A DNA stretch of 64,000 nucleotides from the NCBI GenBank assembly GCA_035048495.1, contig CM068541.1:6331929-6395928 (forward strand), written 5' to 3'. Both the position numbers and the translations under genes were made by a program. Each line of letters starts with the position of its first letter. Within the stretch, counting starts at the first letter, position 1. The stretch is from Euptelea pleiosperma. Its lineage: Eukaryota; Streptophyta; Magnoliopsida; Ranunculales; Eupteleaceae. Positions 42,082 through 52,504 of the stretch are shown here, in pieces. The notes under the pieces are model-generated. The model was not told the DNA's origin, made no database searches, and was given only the letters and a program-made list of their open reading frames with translations.

Positions 42082-42640
42082 TTCCCTCTCAGTTGTAATA
42101 TCTGAAATTTGTTTAAAAATGGGAACTTCAAGGTTTTTATTGTCGTTCTATTCTTTCTTGTATTAGATATGGCTTACACACACAAAAGAAAAGAAAAGAT
42201 TGAGTGTGAACTTTATGGAAAATTGAATTTCAAGGTTTTAATTTAAAGTAGTATATATATATTGTTTAAAAGCTGTTTCTTCTACTTAAGAAACTACCAT
42301 GCAAGTACCCCGCTTGACTTGGTTATTGAAGGAGGACAAAAGGGGTAAGTGAAAAGGAAATGAACCTACTATCCCGTAGTGGGTGGCCCATGCCCACGAC
42401 ACTATTTGACAAAGCGTTTGTCAAAATTGGGTGTGAGTGGCTGAGATGATCTTATCCTCCCATTTGGAGGATTGGATCTCAGCCACTGTTTGTTGAAACC
42501 GGATCAGATAAAAGATAAGACAATTTCCTTATTTTGTTATATAGATTCATATCTTTTCTCTAGGGGGTGAGAAAGAGAGAGAGATTTGATATGTACGGCG
42601 TTTCTTTCTTAATAAAAGTTGTTTTTGTGGAATTTTGAGT
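41521..42640. other. intergenic; TA/GA compound microsatellite
   Basis: A TA run (about 42022-42050) joins a GA run (42051-42079). 42395-42550 is a copy of the GATAAGAT family (GTTTGTCAAAATTGGGTGTG, CAGATAAAAGATAAGACAAT). No gene. Confidence 0.5.
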
Positions 42641-43139
42641 ATTGGGCCAAAGTAGGAACCCCACCGGATGTTGAGTTGGGTCATGCTCATATATGTTCCC
42701 ATTGATCATCTCCACAAAACAGCATTTGTGTCCCCTTTAACAATACCGACATAATTAGAAGTTGTGCTAGATCTCAATAAAAAAAAAAAAAAAAAAAAAA
42801 AAAGACCAAGAGTCGACCTATTAAATTTCTTTAAGGGCTGAAAGGGATTGGCTTCTAGTCATATACGGCCATGTACAGCACAAACGACCAACTAATCAAA
42901 GAGGTTCTTAGTTCTTACACTTGTGTCCGTAGTCAAGAGTCCACAACTTTCATTTTCACTCTTCTTTGAAAAAGGGCTCTGATCCCCACTCCAAAAGATT
43001 GTGTTAAGATTGTTCTTATTCTTGCTCAAAACAGTTCAACTGTCCATTTCTTTTTTTTTTTGAAGGTAAAGTTGATATATTATTAGGGTCGGGCTCCGGT
43101 ACTTACCGCCCTAAAATAACAGGCTCCGGTTACAGGACA

Positions 43140-43350
43140 CAATATGAGCCACATGGCATACTGTTAGAGGATGCTGACCATATGGATGTTTGTCCAATAT
43201 CCCTAGGTGGACCTACAAACCAAAAATCAGCCTGAATTAGTGATTTCTAGGTGTTGGATCTTTGTACCTCAAATACTGCTCAAATTCCCATAATTGAGAT
43301 TAACCCATGAAAATAAGTCCAATCCAACGCCTATAAATCATTAATCAGGC
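43140..43350. repeat. GGTCAGTGGGCCC-type repeat (copy 14)
   Basis: ATATGAGCCACATGGC, CTGACCATATGGATGTTTG, CCTAGGTGGACCTACA, AAAAATCAGCCTGAATTAG. Confidence 0.55.
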
Positions 43351-43389
43351 TGTTTTGACCTTATCTCCTTCATTTTGATGAATTTGTGA

Positions 43390-43716
43390 ACGAGCCTTAT
43401 AACGGCCGTTATAACGAATTGTATCGCTTAGGGTCAAAAACGGAAAATAATGAAAAAAATGGCATTGAAATTCAATTTTTCAAAAAAAAAAAAAAAAAAA
43501 ATAGAAAATAATTAAAATATAGCCATTTTTTTTTTCACAAAAATTTTCAGAAAATAACAGTCGTTATTTTCGTTATAACGGAAAATAACAGCCGTTATAA
43601 CAAAAATAACGGCCATTATTTTTAGAGCTTTATAACGGTACATAACGTAACGGGGGAGGTCCGAATCCGTTATAATGACCGTTATTTTCTTTATAACGGC
43701 CGTTTTTCAAACCATG
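43390..43716. mobile_element. keyword foldback element, TTATAACGG word
   Basis: ATAACGGCCGTTATAACG at the left, an A-run middle with AAATTCAATTTTTC, then CCGTTATAACAAAAATAACGG words and the right end CGGCCGTTTTTCAAACCATG. Target duplication not determined. Confidence 0.6.
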
Positions 43717-44399
43717 GTCTCCACCATAAGACAAGTCAGGTGGTCATCTAACTAGGCCCCGAATTTTGAGAAGGCCCCCGATTTTAAGAATTTTTTAATT
43801 TTTATCTTATTATTCGTTGAGAAGGTCGCCTAGCAGTTGGATGTTGTCATACTGTTATAATACAACAACTGTTATTTTCGTTAAAACACTGTTTTCTAAA
43901 CGATGATCTCTCTACTAAACAAACAAAAAAAGTTAAAAACACCACACCCACACCACACCACAGACCAGATCATATTTTATGATTAGGGATTGCAATGAAA
44001 ATCAATGTTCACACACCATAAAGAGATGCACGGGTCTACAAATAAGTTTTCTAGATGATTATTTCTAAGTCAAGAAACTTAGATGGGCCTTTATTATGAT
44101 AAAGAGATGTACCGGGGGGTAAAAATTAGTTTTCTAGATGATTATTTCTAAGTCAAAAGATATGATCGAGAAACTTTGATGGGCCTTCATCATGGGTAGA
44201 AAAGGATTGTAGAAAACTTTTCTGAGTGCAACCATATAGGGCTTTAAATTCAGCCAACTGATCAAGTTTGTCACGGCAACTTTTGGGAGTGTGAGCATTC
44301 ATTTTCGTTGAATGACTTGTAACAATTTCAGAAAAGGGAATGATGGTACCATGTGAACAACTCCTCCTAACTTAGAATTAATGGGACTCAAATTCACAC

Positions 44400-44765
44400 T
44401 CTTTGACAAAAGTGTTTGTAAAAATTGGGTGCCTTCAGCACTCAAACGGTATAACGGACTGGGGGTGTTACCGTTTTTTTTCCATTATAACGGATTGTAA
44501 CTTAATACACGGGCAAAAATGAAAAAAAATAAGAAAATAACTTATATAACAGAAAATAATAGAAAATGACAGTGCTAAAATTCAAAATTTGGATTTCAAA
44601 TTATCTATATGTTGCGTGCACTGATCAAATGAGGGGGGATTGAGTTGCTGAAACTTAACTGTCTACATTAGATGAATGGATTCGATCTCAACCATTCATT
44701 ATCTTATGAAGCATGATAAGATAAGAGATAAGACAACTGAGCTGTTTTGTTATATAGATAGATGA
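44400..44765. repeat. GATAAGAT-family copy interrupted by a TTATAACGG fragment
   Basis: CTTTGACAAAAGTGTTTG and AAAAATTGGGTG at the left resume as TCGATCTCAACCATTC and GATAAGATAAGAGATAAGAC at the right. In between, 44439-44612 is half a TTATAACGG element (AACGGTATAACGGACTGGGG). This looks like a nested insertion. Confidence 0.5.
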
Positions 44766-44929
44766 TGACACCTTCAAAGTTCAAACAATCTCCATTCAAA
44801 TTAACACCCCCCAACGAAGGGGAACTTTGGTCCTTTATCACATTAATGGAGATAGTTGGCTGACTTGGGTCTTCTGACTCTTCTCCGGCTCCTAAACTGT
44901 ACAGAAGGTTCTATGACTTCCAAATGCCA

Positions 44930-45340
44930 CGTCTACTACTACTCTTTAGGGCTCACCGACCTTATGTATGTCTGTTCCACCTATTTATGGATCTGAATAT
45001 CTAATGTAAGTTTAATTGATAATTTATAGCCGTCGGATTTAGCATTTTTGGGAGGGGAGCTAGTCTCCAGCGGACAGTAAATATTTTCTCCTTTGGAAAC
45101 CGAGTTTGATGTCCCTGGGCCGGGGACTTACAACTTAGGGCCCACTGACCTTACATATGGATGTCTGGTCCACATGGAGCTAAATATAATTGATGATTTA
45201 TAGCCGTTGGATTTAACATTTTAAAAATGTGATTTTTTGGACGTTGGATTTGAGCATGTTTTTTTTTGGATTGCTAATGGATGTGGGTCCCACATGCAAA
45301 TGAGCTAATGGACGGCCTCCTTTAAACCTTGACAAATATA
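44930..45340. repeat. partial GGTCAGTG-family copies and a keyword-element end
   Basis: Two short half copies (TTATAGCCGTCGGATTTAGC; ATTTATAGCCGTTGGATTTA) and, at 45312-45335, GACGGCCTCCTTTAAACCTTG, the bare right end of a keyword element. Confidence 0.4.
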
Positions 45341-45495
45341 ATTGAGCTGAATTTTGGTAGGTACATCACTTCCTTCTTTTCTGCCTGCAGGGTCAGTATT
45401 TAAGAAGAATCAACATTTTTTCTAGCTAGGAACAGCAACACCACCTTTCATCACACCCTTCAACCTCCCTCTGCAAGGACTCCTCTTGCCAGATA

Positions 45496-45996
45496 ATGGA
45501 CCAAACAGTGAGAAACTTCATAAAATCTCAGTTTCTAAAGAAGGCTCTTCAGTTCCTATTCTCATTTTCTATCTTTTCTTTCGTCTTTTCCTATTCTTCA
45601 TGGCTCCCCGTCTTTCTCCTTGCCTTCAACCATTACTTCTCTACCTTATATTTCCATTTCTTTAACTACACAATTGACAGGAAGTACATGCTCCTCCTTT
45701 GTATCGGAATCCTCGTTTTCCTTGCCAGAAACTCCGGTTCGATTGGTTCGTCTCCGTTCGGGACTGATCTTCACTACGAATTCTTTAAAAGAAATGGAGA
45801 CAGTCTACTGTCTCAACATGAATTCTCAGAGATGAATTATGTTGAAGAGAAGGAAATAGTAGTGGAAAGTGTTGGGTCCTTAGAAAGTGTTGTTCTTAAA
45901 CCATACGGAAGAAGAAGAAGAAGAAGAAGAAGAAGAAGAAGAAGAAGAAGAAGAAGAAGAAGAAGAAGAAGAAGAAGAAATTTGATGATTTTATAA
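45496..45996 (+). pseudogene. DUF4408/DUF761-family gene, C-terminus lost by microsatellite frame change
   Basis: 166 codons from ATG 45496. Residues 1-75 are the DUF4408-type part with two membrane-like stretches (SFSIFSFVFSYSSWLPVFLL; KYMLLLCIGILVFLA), closely matching 50877-51533. From residue about 138 the frame runs through a (GAA)n tract (45908-45979) read as AGA, giving some 23 consecutive arginines, then NLMIL and stop. The DUF761 C-terminal motif (KFDDFIKKTKEGIRIEAQ) is still encoded directly after the tract (45979-46052) but in another frame. In the intact paralogue the tracts read as GAA and encode glutamate. The function of this family is not established. A sequencing slip in the repeat is an alternative explanation. 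Confidence 0.8.
45908..45979 (+). repeat. GAA microsatellite, about 24 units, in a coding region
   Basis: Uninterrupted GAA/AGA repeat inside the first DUF4408/DUF761 gene. On the minus strand it gives a spurious poly-leucine frame. Confidence 0.9.
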
Positions 45997-46844
45997 AGAA
46001 AACGAAGGAAGGAATCAGAATTGAAGCTCAACGGCAACTGGTTCTGTTTTAATGGTCATACTGTGTTTAAAAAATTCAAGGTTTACAAAAACCATCTCTG
46101 GCCTTTTCAGTGTTTCTTCTTTTTCAATTACCAATTAAATAAACAAGTGATCCAATTGCAGGCCTCGGTGGAGGTGGGCTAGCTGGTTTTCCTGCGGAGT
46201 CTGCAAGTATTTTGGATGTGGCTTCTTCTTATTCCGTGCCTTCCTTTTCCTTTTCTGGACGTGTAACTAATTTGATTGGTTGCTCATGATACTATTGCCC
46301 ATTGGAGTTTGGACTAAACTCTTCTCTAGCCCTGGTTCAGTGGGCCTCTTTTGATCCGGACTGGCTATCTCTAGCCCTGACCAAGGATGTGCCTAGCTCT
46401 TCTGACATGGGCTAATTAAGAAATTAAAAAACCAAACAAGACAAATATATGCTGCTTATAACCTCCACAAATAGTGGGAGATAGGAGAATGCAACCAGAT
46501 GTTGACCTAGGTCATGCTCATGTATATGCCCATTGATCATCTCCTCAAAACAGGATTTGTGTCCCCTTTTAACAATACCAGCCGGCCTAATTAGAAGTTG
46601 TGCTCGATCTCAACCAAAAAAAAAAAAAATTTGACCCACCGGCCAAGAGTCCTATGAAATTTCTTTCAGGGCTGAAAGGGATTGGCTTCTTCTTTCATTT
46701 TCACTCTACTTGTTCTTATTCTTGCTCAAAACAGTTCAACTATCATTCATTGTTGACAAATTCATGAAGAACTAATGGAAGTGATTAAGGGGTATGTCAT
46801 TAGGTGGCACAGTATGAGAATCCGTACCCTTATCGCAACTTCAC

Positions 46845-47115
46845 TCCCCTATTGGTGAGGATGATCTCTATCGTGAGGAGATCATCCTCAGTAAAATTCA
46901 AATCATTCTGATATTCATAGACTGGTTTGGAAGCTGAAGAAATATGGACCGTCAGTTTTTACCGTGTAACTTGAAAACCACATTTGATGGGTTACAAATT
47001 TCAGAATGGGCTGTTTTTTGTTGGGGTGATCTATATGGTGAGGAGATCATCCCCACCAGAAATCAGCCATTGATTCATCTTCTATGTGAGTGGGCCAAAA
47101 TGGGTGTCCCTGAGC
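46845..47115. repeat. GAGGATGATCTC-family repeat (copy 2)
   Basis: GGTGAGGATGATCTC, GAGGAGATCATCCTCA, ATTCAAATCATTCTGATATT, AAAACCACATTTGATGGG and AATGGGTGTCCCTGAGCCCG. Internal inverted motifs form a small hairpin. Confidence 0.65.
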
Positions 47116-47726
47116 CCGACCCGAAAGATGAAGCAAAGGTATAGTTTATAAACTTCTACTCACATGTTTCTATTATCCTCCTCCAACATTTGCGTTCCTT
47201 CTTAATTCTGCATCACCTACAAATTGGGCTGTCAATGGATAGGGTTTGCATCGGACTGGGGTTGATTTAAACTGATGTGTCCCTATCTCCTTGGGTTCCT
47301 TGGTGCAGTGGATTCGGCAAGGGAAAGTCTCAAGTTGATAATTGCTTTATTTGTTTCCTTAGTTATTGCTTTAATTAGGAGTTGGTTGTGTGGGAATAAA
47401 ATGTGTATTCTCGAAAGAGTCTTTTATGAAAAATCAGAATTAATGGAAACTTCGGAGGTCTAGTTCCGTTTGAAGTGAAATCTTCTTAACTCCTTTTCTT
47501 TATTTTTGCAGTTTAATCACTTCATTTGGTATCAGAGCGACATGTCCTCTACCGGTTTATATATGGTTAAAACAAGAATGAACCGAAGGATGAAAAAGCT
47601 AGATCGAAGAAGATCACGCACGGTAATTCAAGGTGCTTATGAAGAAACTTGAGATTTGGGGATGAATCGCATGGAGACCTCTCCAGTTGGGTTTAAGGTG
47701 TTGAGCAGTTTTTCAATTACCACCGC

Positions 47727-48295
47727 ATGCCTGAAGATCAGGAGGTCACAATTGCATCCTTCCATGTGGAATTAATGATGACTTGGCCAAACTTTACAAG
47801 AGCATTGTATTCATGGTTCGGGCCATCCGAGTACGAAGACTACACCAGAGCACTAGCTAAATTGAAGCAAACCGATACCTTCAAAGAATATTTGATAGAA
47901 TTTGAAATGTTATCCAATCGCACTTACAATCTATCAGAAACTTTTCTAAGGAGTTGCTTTGTATGCAGATTGCGAGATGAACTCCGTTTTGATGTCAAAA
48001 TGTTCAACCCAGCCACATTATCTGTCGCGACAAAATAACGGACTCAATACCACGCATCACTCTAGGTGCTGTGGCTAATCACATAACTTCCTCATTTGGC
48101 ATTTGACGCCTGAGGAAGTTAAAGAGAGGCAAAAGCAAGGGCTTTATTATAACTGTGATGAGCAGTACTCTAGAGGCCACCAGTGTAAGAAAAAACAATT
48201 GTTTCTCATTGAGGGTCTCTGGCCAAATGGTAAAGATGCTTTGGAGGAAGAAAAAGCCAAGGAAACAGTGGATCCTGAGCATAATGTGTTCCAAT
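47727..48295 (+). pseudogene. Ty3/gypsy gag remnant
   Basis: The frame at 47727-48038 reads TWPNFTRALYSWFGPSEYED, ALAKLKQTDTFKEYLIEFEM and FVCRLRDELRFDVKMFNPAT, a typical Retrotrans_gag core. After a frameshift, 48103-48295 continues with GLYYNCDEQYSRGHQCKKKQ, a CCHC knuckle whose first cysteine position is altered, then LFLIEG. The coding sequence is broken and truncated. Confidence 0.8.
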
Positions 48296-48809
48296 CATGG
48301 TTCGAAGTCTCGGGATCGGCGGTTGGATCGGACCCCTCCGATCCCGAGTTGGAACGGCTGGATCGGCTGGATCGGTCCGATCCACCGTGATCCCGAGACG
48401 GAAAAAAAAAACCCTAAAAAATGCTAAAAAATGAAGAAAAAATTCAAAAAATTGTAGAAAAATCAGAAAAAATCAATAAAATTCAGAAAAGAAATCATAT
48501 AATTAGAAAACACATAAAACATTAGGAAGCTGACTGGATCAGTCCGATCCACCGTGATCCCGAGACGGAAAAAAAAAAATCCTAAAAAATACTAAAAAAT
48601 GCCAAAAAATCCTAAACCGAGTTGGATCGGTTTAACTCGGTTGGATCGCCCGATCCAACCGATCCAAAGGGCGATCCAACCGATCTAGAGACTTGGATCA
48701 GACGATCCAGTGCGATTCGAGACAAACATTGGATTTTTGTCTCGGATGGCTCCGATCCCGGTCTGGATCGCCCGATCCAACTCGGGATCGCCCGAGACTT
48801 CGAACCATG
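48296..48809. mobile_element. keyword foldback element, CGATCC word, with perfect 8-bp target duplication
   Basis: Inverted ends CATGGTTCGAAGTCTCGGG and CCCGAGACTTCGAACCATG; direct repeats GTTCCAAT at 48288-48295 and 48810-48817. The body repeats GGATCGG, CGATCC, CCGTGATCCCGAGACGG and CGCCCGATCCAAC with an A-rich middle. Same plan as the TTATAACGG elements with a different word. It sits inside the Ty3 gag remnant. Confidence 0.85.
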
Positions 48810-49029
48810 GTTCCAATTTCACCTAATGGTTACCCGATTTTCAACCTTGAGTATATTGTTGCTCTTAAGGGGCGGAGAATGATGTGTCCCCATCTCATTG
48901 GGCTAACATGTAATCATGGCTTCTATATAAAAACATGATGGTACAATGTGCAAGGCAGATGATTTCCTCAAGTGTGGTGCTTGTGCGCGCCATGGACTTG
49001 AAATCACCTCATCGCAGTCCAACCCCTAG

Positions 49030-49175
49030 TTAATAAATTCTTCAATTATTCGTGAATAATTCGCAAACAGTCCGAATTATTTAAAAAACGAACGGAACAA
49101 CATCCTATTTGCACATTTTTTTAACATGATTGAATTATTCTCGAATAATTCTTGAACTTTTCCGAAATATTCAGT
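49030..49175. repeat. CGAATAATTC-word repeat
   Basis: ATTATTCGTGAATAATTCGC, GTCCGAATTATT, TTCTCGAATAATTCTTGAAC: one short word in both orientations, ends unresolved. Confidence 0.45.
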
Positions 49176-49699
49176 TTTGAACATGAAATTTTATAAGACA
49201 AATAATTGTTAATATTTTACTCTTTAATTTTATTTTTGCAGAATTTTTTTTTACGCATTTTCTAATTACAAATCCGAATTGTTGGATCTCCAACATTTTC
49301 CGTACCATATTCAACCGCGTTGCCTATCAAAAAGAAAGTATTACTTTGATGAACAAAATATCTGCTTAAGCTTGATCAGTTTGACACACTTTAAAGATCA
49401 CCCTATGATTGAATTGCAATCTCATTTTAAAATTTTTAAAATTTGTATGATGAGATTGAGTGGACGTCTTAAATGAGTCTTTCACATGTAACCATGACTC
49501 CCAACAATTTTTAAACAAAGGAAATGATGGCTACATATGAACAACTCCTCCACTTCTAACAAACTAAACCCTTAAACTAACCTAAACTCAGTTCCTAACA
49601 CACGTTAACTTAAGATTTAATGGGAGTTGAATAGTGTGATCGACTCTCTCTCTCCATGAGATTATATACATGCCCTTTTCATGCCTCCCGCTAAGGAAC

Positions 49700-49945
49700 T
49701 TAGGTTGGCCCACCTCTTAATGGAACTATACCCCACCCCCCCTTCCAACAATCAGCCTGATTAGTGATCTTTAGCCATTGGATTCGAGTATTTTTCGTGG
49801 GGTGATTTCTAGTTTTTGGGTACGTACACAGATTGAATGGCTAGAGATCTCGCCCATCAGACTGTTTCTTGGTGTGTAGGAGGTGAGACAATAATATTCA
49901 TGTGCCAGTGGGCTCAAAGAGTGTGCCATGTGGCATGTTTTTATA
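49700..49945. repeat. GGTCAGTGGGCCC-type repeat (copy 16)
   Basis: ATCAGCCTGATTAGTGATC, GCCATTGGATTCGAG, GGCTAGAGATCTCGCCCATC, CAGTGGGCTCAAAGAGTGTG, GCCATGTGGCATG. Confidence 0.5.
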
Positions 49946-50439
49946 CTCCCCGGCCCTCACAGCTCCACAGGAAAATTTTCCGTTCGTCCCAGCTTGCTGT
50001 GTAGTACATTCTAGATCCCAAATGAATGGCACCGTCTTCCATATAGAAAGCATTTAATTTATTGTTTTGATAGGCAAAGATACTTTATATTAAAACATTA
50101 ATATCCACACTTATCTTAAATGGTGACGGATACAAAGTTTAGAAAATGCATGTCCAAGCAAAAACACCCCCACCCCAACAAAGGGACCTCCTTTTATTGG
50201 CCTCCACTTGAGTCTTAAGGGACAGTTGGCTGACTTGGGTCTTCTCCCTTTTTTTTTTTTTTTTTTTTAAAGGTAGCTTAAAGAAAGTTCATAACTTTTT
50301 TCATCTCTCGATCACCCTCAAAATACTCCAATCCATATATTCTATACTATTATAAATCTAAAATTTGGGTTGGTGATGACGGCGGGCTTCAGACGTTCAC
50401 TTTCACAGGTTGTTTAGCAGGCCGACGTTCATCAGAGGG

Positions 50440-50640
50440 ACCACAGTATGAGCCACATGGCACACTTTTAGAGATCATTGACCTCATGGATGTTTGGTCC
50501 ATCCCTAGATGGACATACGTACATACCAAAATTTAACCTGATTAGCATTTTTTATCCGTTGGATTAGTCATTTCCAAGGTTTAATTTTAACCGTGGCTTT
50601 CGAGCAATATTTGGGGAGTGTACCACGGTGGTCTCTCATC
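50440..50640. repeat. GGTCAGTGGGCCC-type repeat (copy 17)
   Basis: AGTATGAGCCACATGGCACA, CATGGATGTTTGGTCCATCC, CCTAGATGGACATACG, CCGTTGGATTAG. It lies about 240 bp upstream of the second DUF4408/DUF761 gene. Confidence 0.5.
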
Positions 50641-50876
50641 ATCATTGATATGGCCCCTACAATCACTCACGTGCTTAGCACGTGATGCCCCTAGTCATCT
50701 ATAAATCTACGTCACTTCCTTCTTTTAGTTTTATGACTAGGGTTTGTTTTGTGAAATTACTCATACCCCATGCAAGATCTCTAGTAGTTCAAACTTGTAT
50801 ATAACAAGAAGCCACCATTTTTCCTTCGCAAAACAACACCACCTTTCATCACAAAAAAAAAAGAAAAAGAGAAAAG

Positions 50877-51533
50877 ATGGACCAAATTATGCATCAAGAG
50901 CTTCAAACTGTGAGTGAATTATTCAGCAAATCTCAGTTTCTAAAGAAGGTCCTACAGTTCATACTCTCAGTTTCTATCTTTTCCTACTCTTCATGGCTCC
51001 TTGTCTTTCTCCATCTTTTCAACCTTTACTTCTCTACCTCCCCTTTCCATTTCTTTAACTACACCATTGACAAGAAGTACATGTTCCTCCTTTGTAATGG
51101 AATCCTTGTTTTCCTTTCCAGAAACTCCAGTTTGATCAGTTCATCTCCATTAGGGACTGATCTTCATGAAGAATTCTCTAAGAATAATGGAGACGGTTTA
51201 GAGTCTGATCAACATGAATTCTCAGACATGAAATATTACGTCGTAGAGAAGGAAGTAGTAGTAGAAAGTGTTGGGTTCTTAAAGAATGCCGTTGTCGAAG
51301 AAGACGGAGCAGTAGGAAATGAGTTTTTGATTACAGAAGGTGAAGAAGAAGAAGAAGAAGAAGAAGAAAATGGATTTTTGATTATGGTTGACGAAGAAGA
51401 AGAAGAAGAAGAAGAAGAAGAAGGAAATGGGTTGTTGAGTACAGAAGAATTGAATAAGAAATTTGATGATTTTATAAAGAGGACGAAGGAAGGAATCAGA
51501 ATTGAAGCTCAAGAACAACTAGTCATGGTTTAA
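50877..51533 (+). CDS. DUF4408/DUF761 family protein (intact copy)
   Basis: Single exon of 218 codons. The N-terminal 80 residues have two hydrophobic stretches (VLQFILSVSIFSYSSWLLVF; KYMFLLCNGILVFLS), the DUF4408 layout. A middle acidic part contains two glutamate runs encoded by GAA repeats. The C-terminus reads EELNKKFDDFIKRTKEGIRI then EAQEQLVMV, the DUF761 motif. Plant proteins of this pair of domains ('cotton fibre protein' type) are membrane-associated and of unknown biochemical function. It shares about two-thirds of its residues with the N-terminal part of the gene at 45496 and has a matching leader (AACACCACCTTTCATCACA). The GAA tracts make it prone to the frame loss seen in its partner. 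Confidence 0.85.
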   Translation: MDQIMHQELQTVSELFSKSQFLKKVLQFILSVSIFSYSSWLLVFLHLFNLYFSTSPFHFFNYTIDKKYMFLLCNGILVFLSRNSSLISSSPLGTDLHEEFSKNNGDGLESDQHEFSDMKYYVVEKEVVVESVGFLKNAVVEEDGAVGNEFLITEGEEEEEEEEENGFLIMVDEEEEEEEEEEGNGLLSTEELNKKFDDFIKRTKEGIRIEAQEQLVMV

Positions 51534-52500
51534 TGGTCATCTTGGAAGAAAACATGAGCTTAAAGTTATCAATCTCTTTTTCGATACCTGTGAATTTTGG
51601 GTTTTCTTTGGTTGTTTTCGTTTTCTTGCTTCTGTATATCGTGGTGTAAAGATCTTTCCTGTTTTAATGTTTCCGTTCCCTTTCATGGGAACTTGTATTG
51701 TAGGCTTATATATAAAAATCGTCTCTTGACCTTTTCACTGTTTCTTCGATCTTTACCAAATAAACAAGTGACCCAATTTCTCACCCATTTGGTTGAGGAT
51801 ATGCCTCAACCCCGCCCTGTCATGTTGTGACATGTGGAGGGGAGGTTAATGGTAACCTGCATGAGGACAAGTGGCACTCAACATATGATCCATGGACGCC
51901 ATGGATCAAAACATCCAAGGAGCAAAAAATTTCTCTACCCAAGAGAAAGAATATGAAGTATTCTGGTTGATTTATGGATCGACCGAGGACTGTATGGGAT
52001 TTTAGAAGGAAAATTAATGCACCAGGACATGCATTTTAATACTATAGAAGAAATTGAGAATGTTTGGTGTACAACAAATTAATCTATATATAAATAATGG
52101 GTGGCTCCAAAAATATGGTGAACCATTTGATGATATTCTGTAAATCGATCAAATGGTTGTGGGCCGACGACCAATCATCGGATTGGGTAGATCCTTGCCC
52201 TAGGAGATCTCCTAAATGAGACCCATTGATGGTGATCTGGACCCCATTCGCATTTTATACAACATTGTTATGTATATGGGAGTTCTTGTCTTCTCGAAAA
52301 TCCAGTGTCCATTTCTTTTATAAATCTATAAATGTATATTTCTTGGTTGAATGGATATGAAGTCAAGTTTACTACCAAAAAAATAGACATGAAGCCAAAA
52401 AAATATAGACATATCGCTTTGTCTTTTGAACACGCAAGGGATTTTAGGATAGGAAAAATAAGTAACAGGGTATACCCGACGCTTTTTGGCATGAGAAAGC
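51534..52500. other. 3' flank of the DUF4408/DUF761 gene, no further gene
   Basis: 3' UTR to about 51780, matching in part the region after the first copy (CAAATAAACAAGTGACCCAATT / TAAATAAACAAGTGATCCAATT in part). The remainder is unassigned. Confidence 0.4.
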
Positions 52501-52504
52501 ACCA

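Larger units (their letters stand above)
42650..46180 (+). repeat. segmental duplication, unit 1 (carries the first DUF4408/DUF761 gene)
   Basis: 42655-42850 matches 46490-46690 (TTGTGTCCCC, AATTAGAAGTTGTGCT, GGGCTGAAAGGGATTGGCTT). 44330-44390 and 44840-44880 match 49510-49560 and 50220-50250 (AACAACTCCTCC; AGTTGGCTGACTTGGGTCTT). The genes themselves correspond. The order is the same in both units. Unit spacing differs because of later insertions. Confidence 0.65.
47273..48960 (+). mobile_element. decayed Ty3/gypsy retrotransposon with large internal deletion
   Basis: A probable 5' LTR starts TGATGTGTCCC (47273) and ends before PBS TGGTATCAGAGC (47527-47538). Gag-like coding follows (47727-48038, then 48103-48295). 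Protease, RT and integrase are missing. A purine tract AAGGGGCGGAGAA (48867-48879) precedes TGATGTGTCCCC (48880), the start of a degraded 3' LTR. A keyword foldback is inserted at 48296. Confidence 0.72.
46460..51790 (+). repeat. segmental duplication, unit 2 (carries the second DUF4408/DUF761 gene)
   Basis: Partner of unit 1, lengthened mainly by the Ty3 remnant at 47273-48960 and its nested foldback. Shared landmarks are in the same order. Confidence 0.6.

Noticed and set aside
45837..46037. Poly-leucine frame on the minus strand (and a similar poly-phenylalanine one at 51279-51518)
   Set aside because: Both are antisense readings of the GAA microsatellites in the DUF4408/DUF761 genes.
47727..48390. 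A host gene encoding a zinc-knuckle protein
   Set aside because: PBS upstream, purine tract and LTR-like start downstream, and gag-type motifs show it is a Ty3 remnant.
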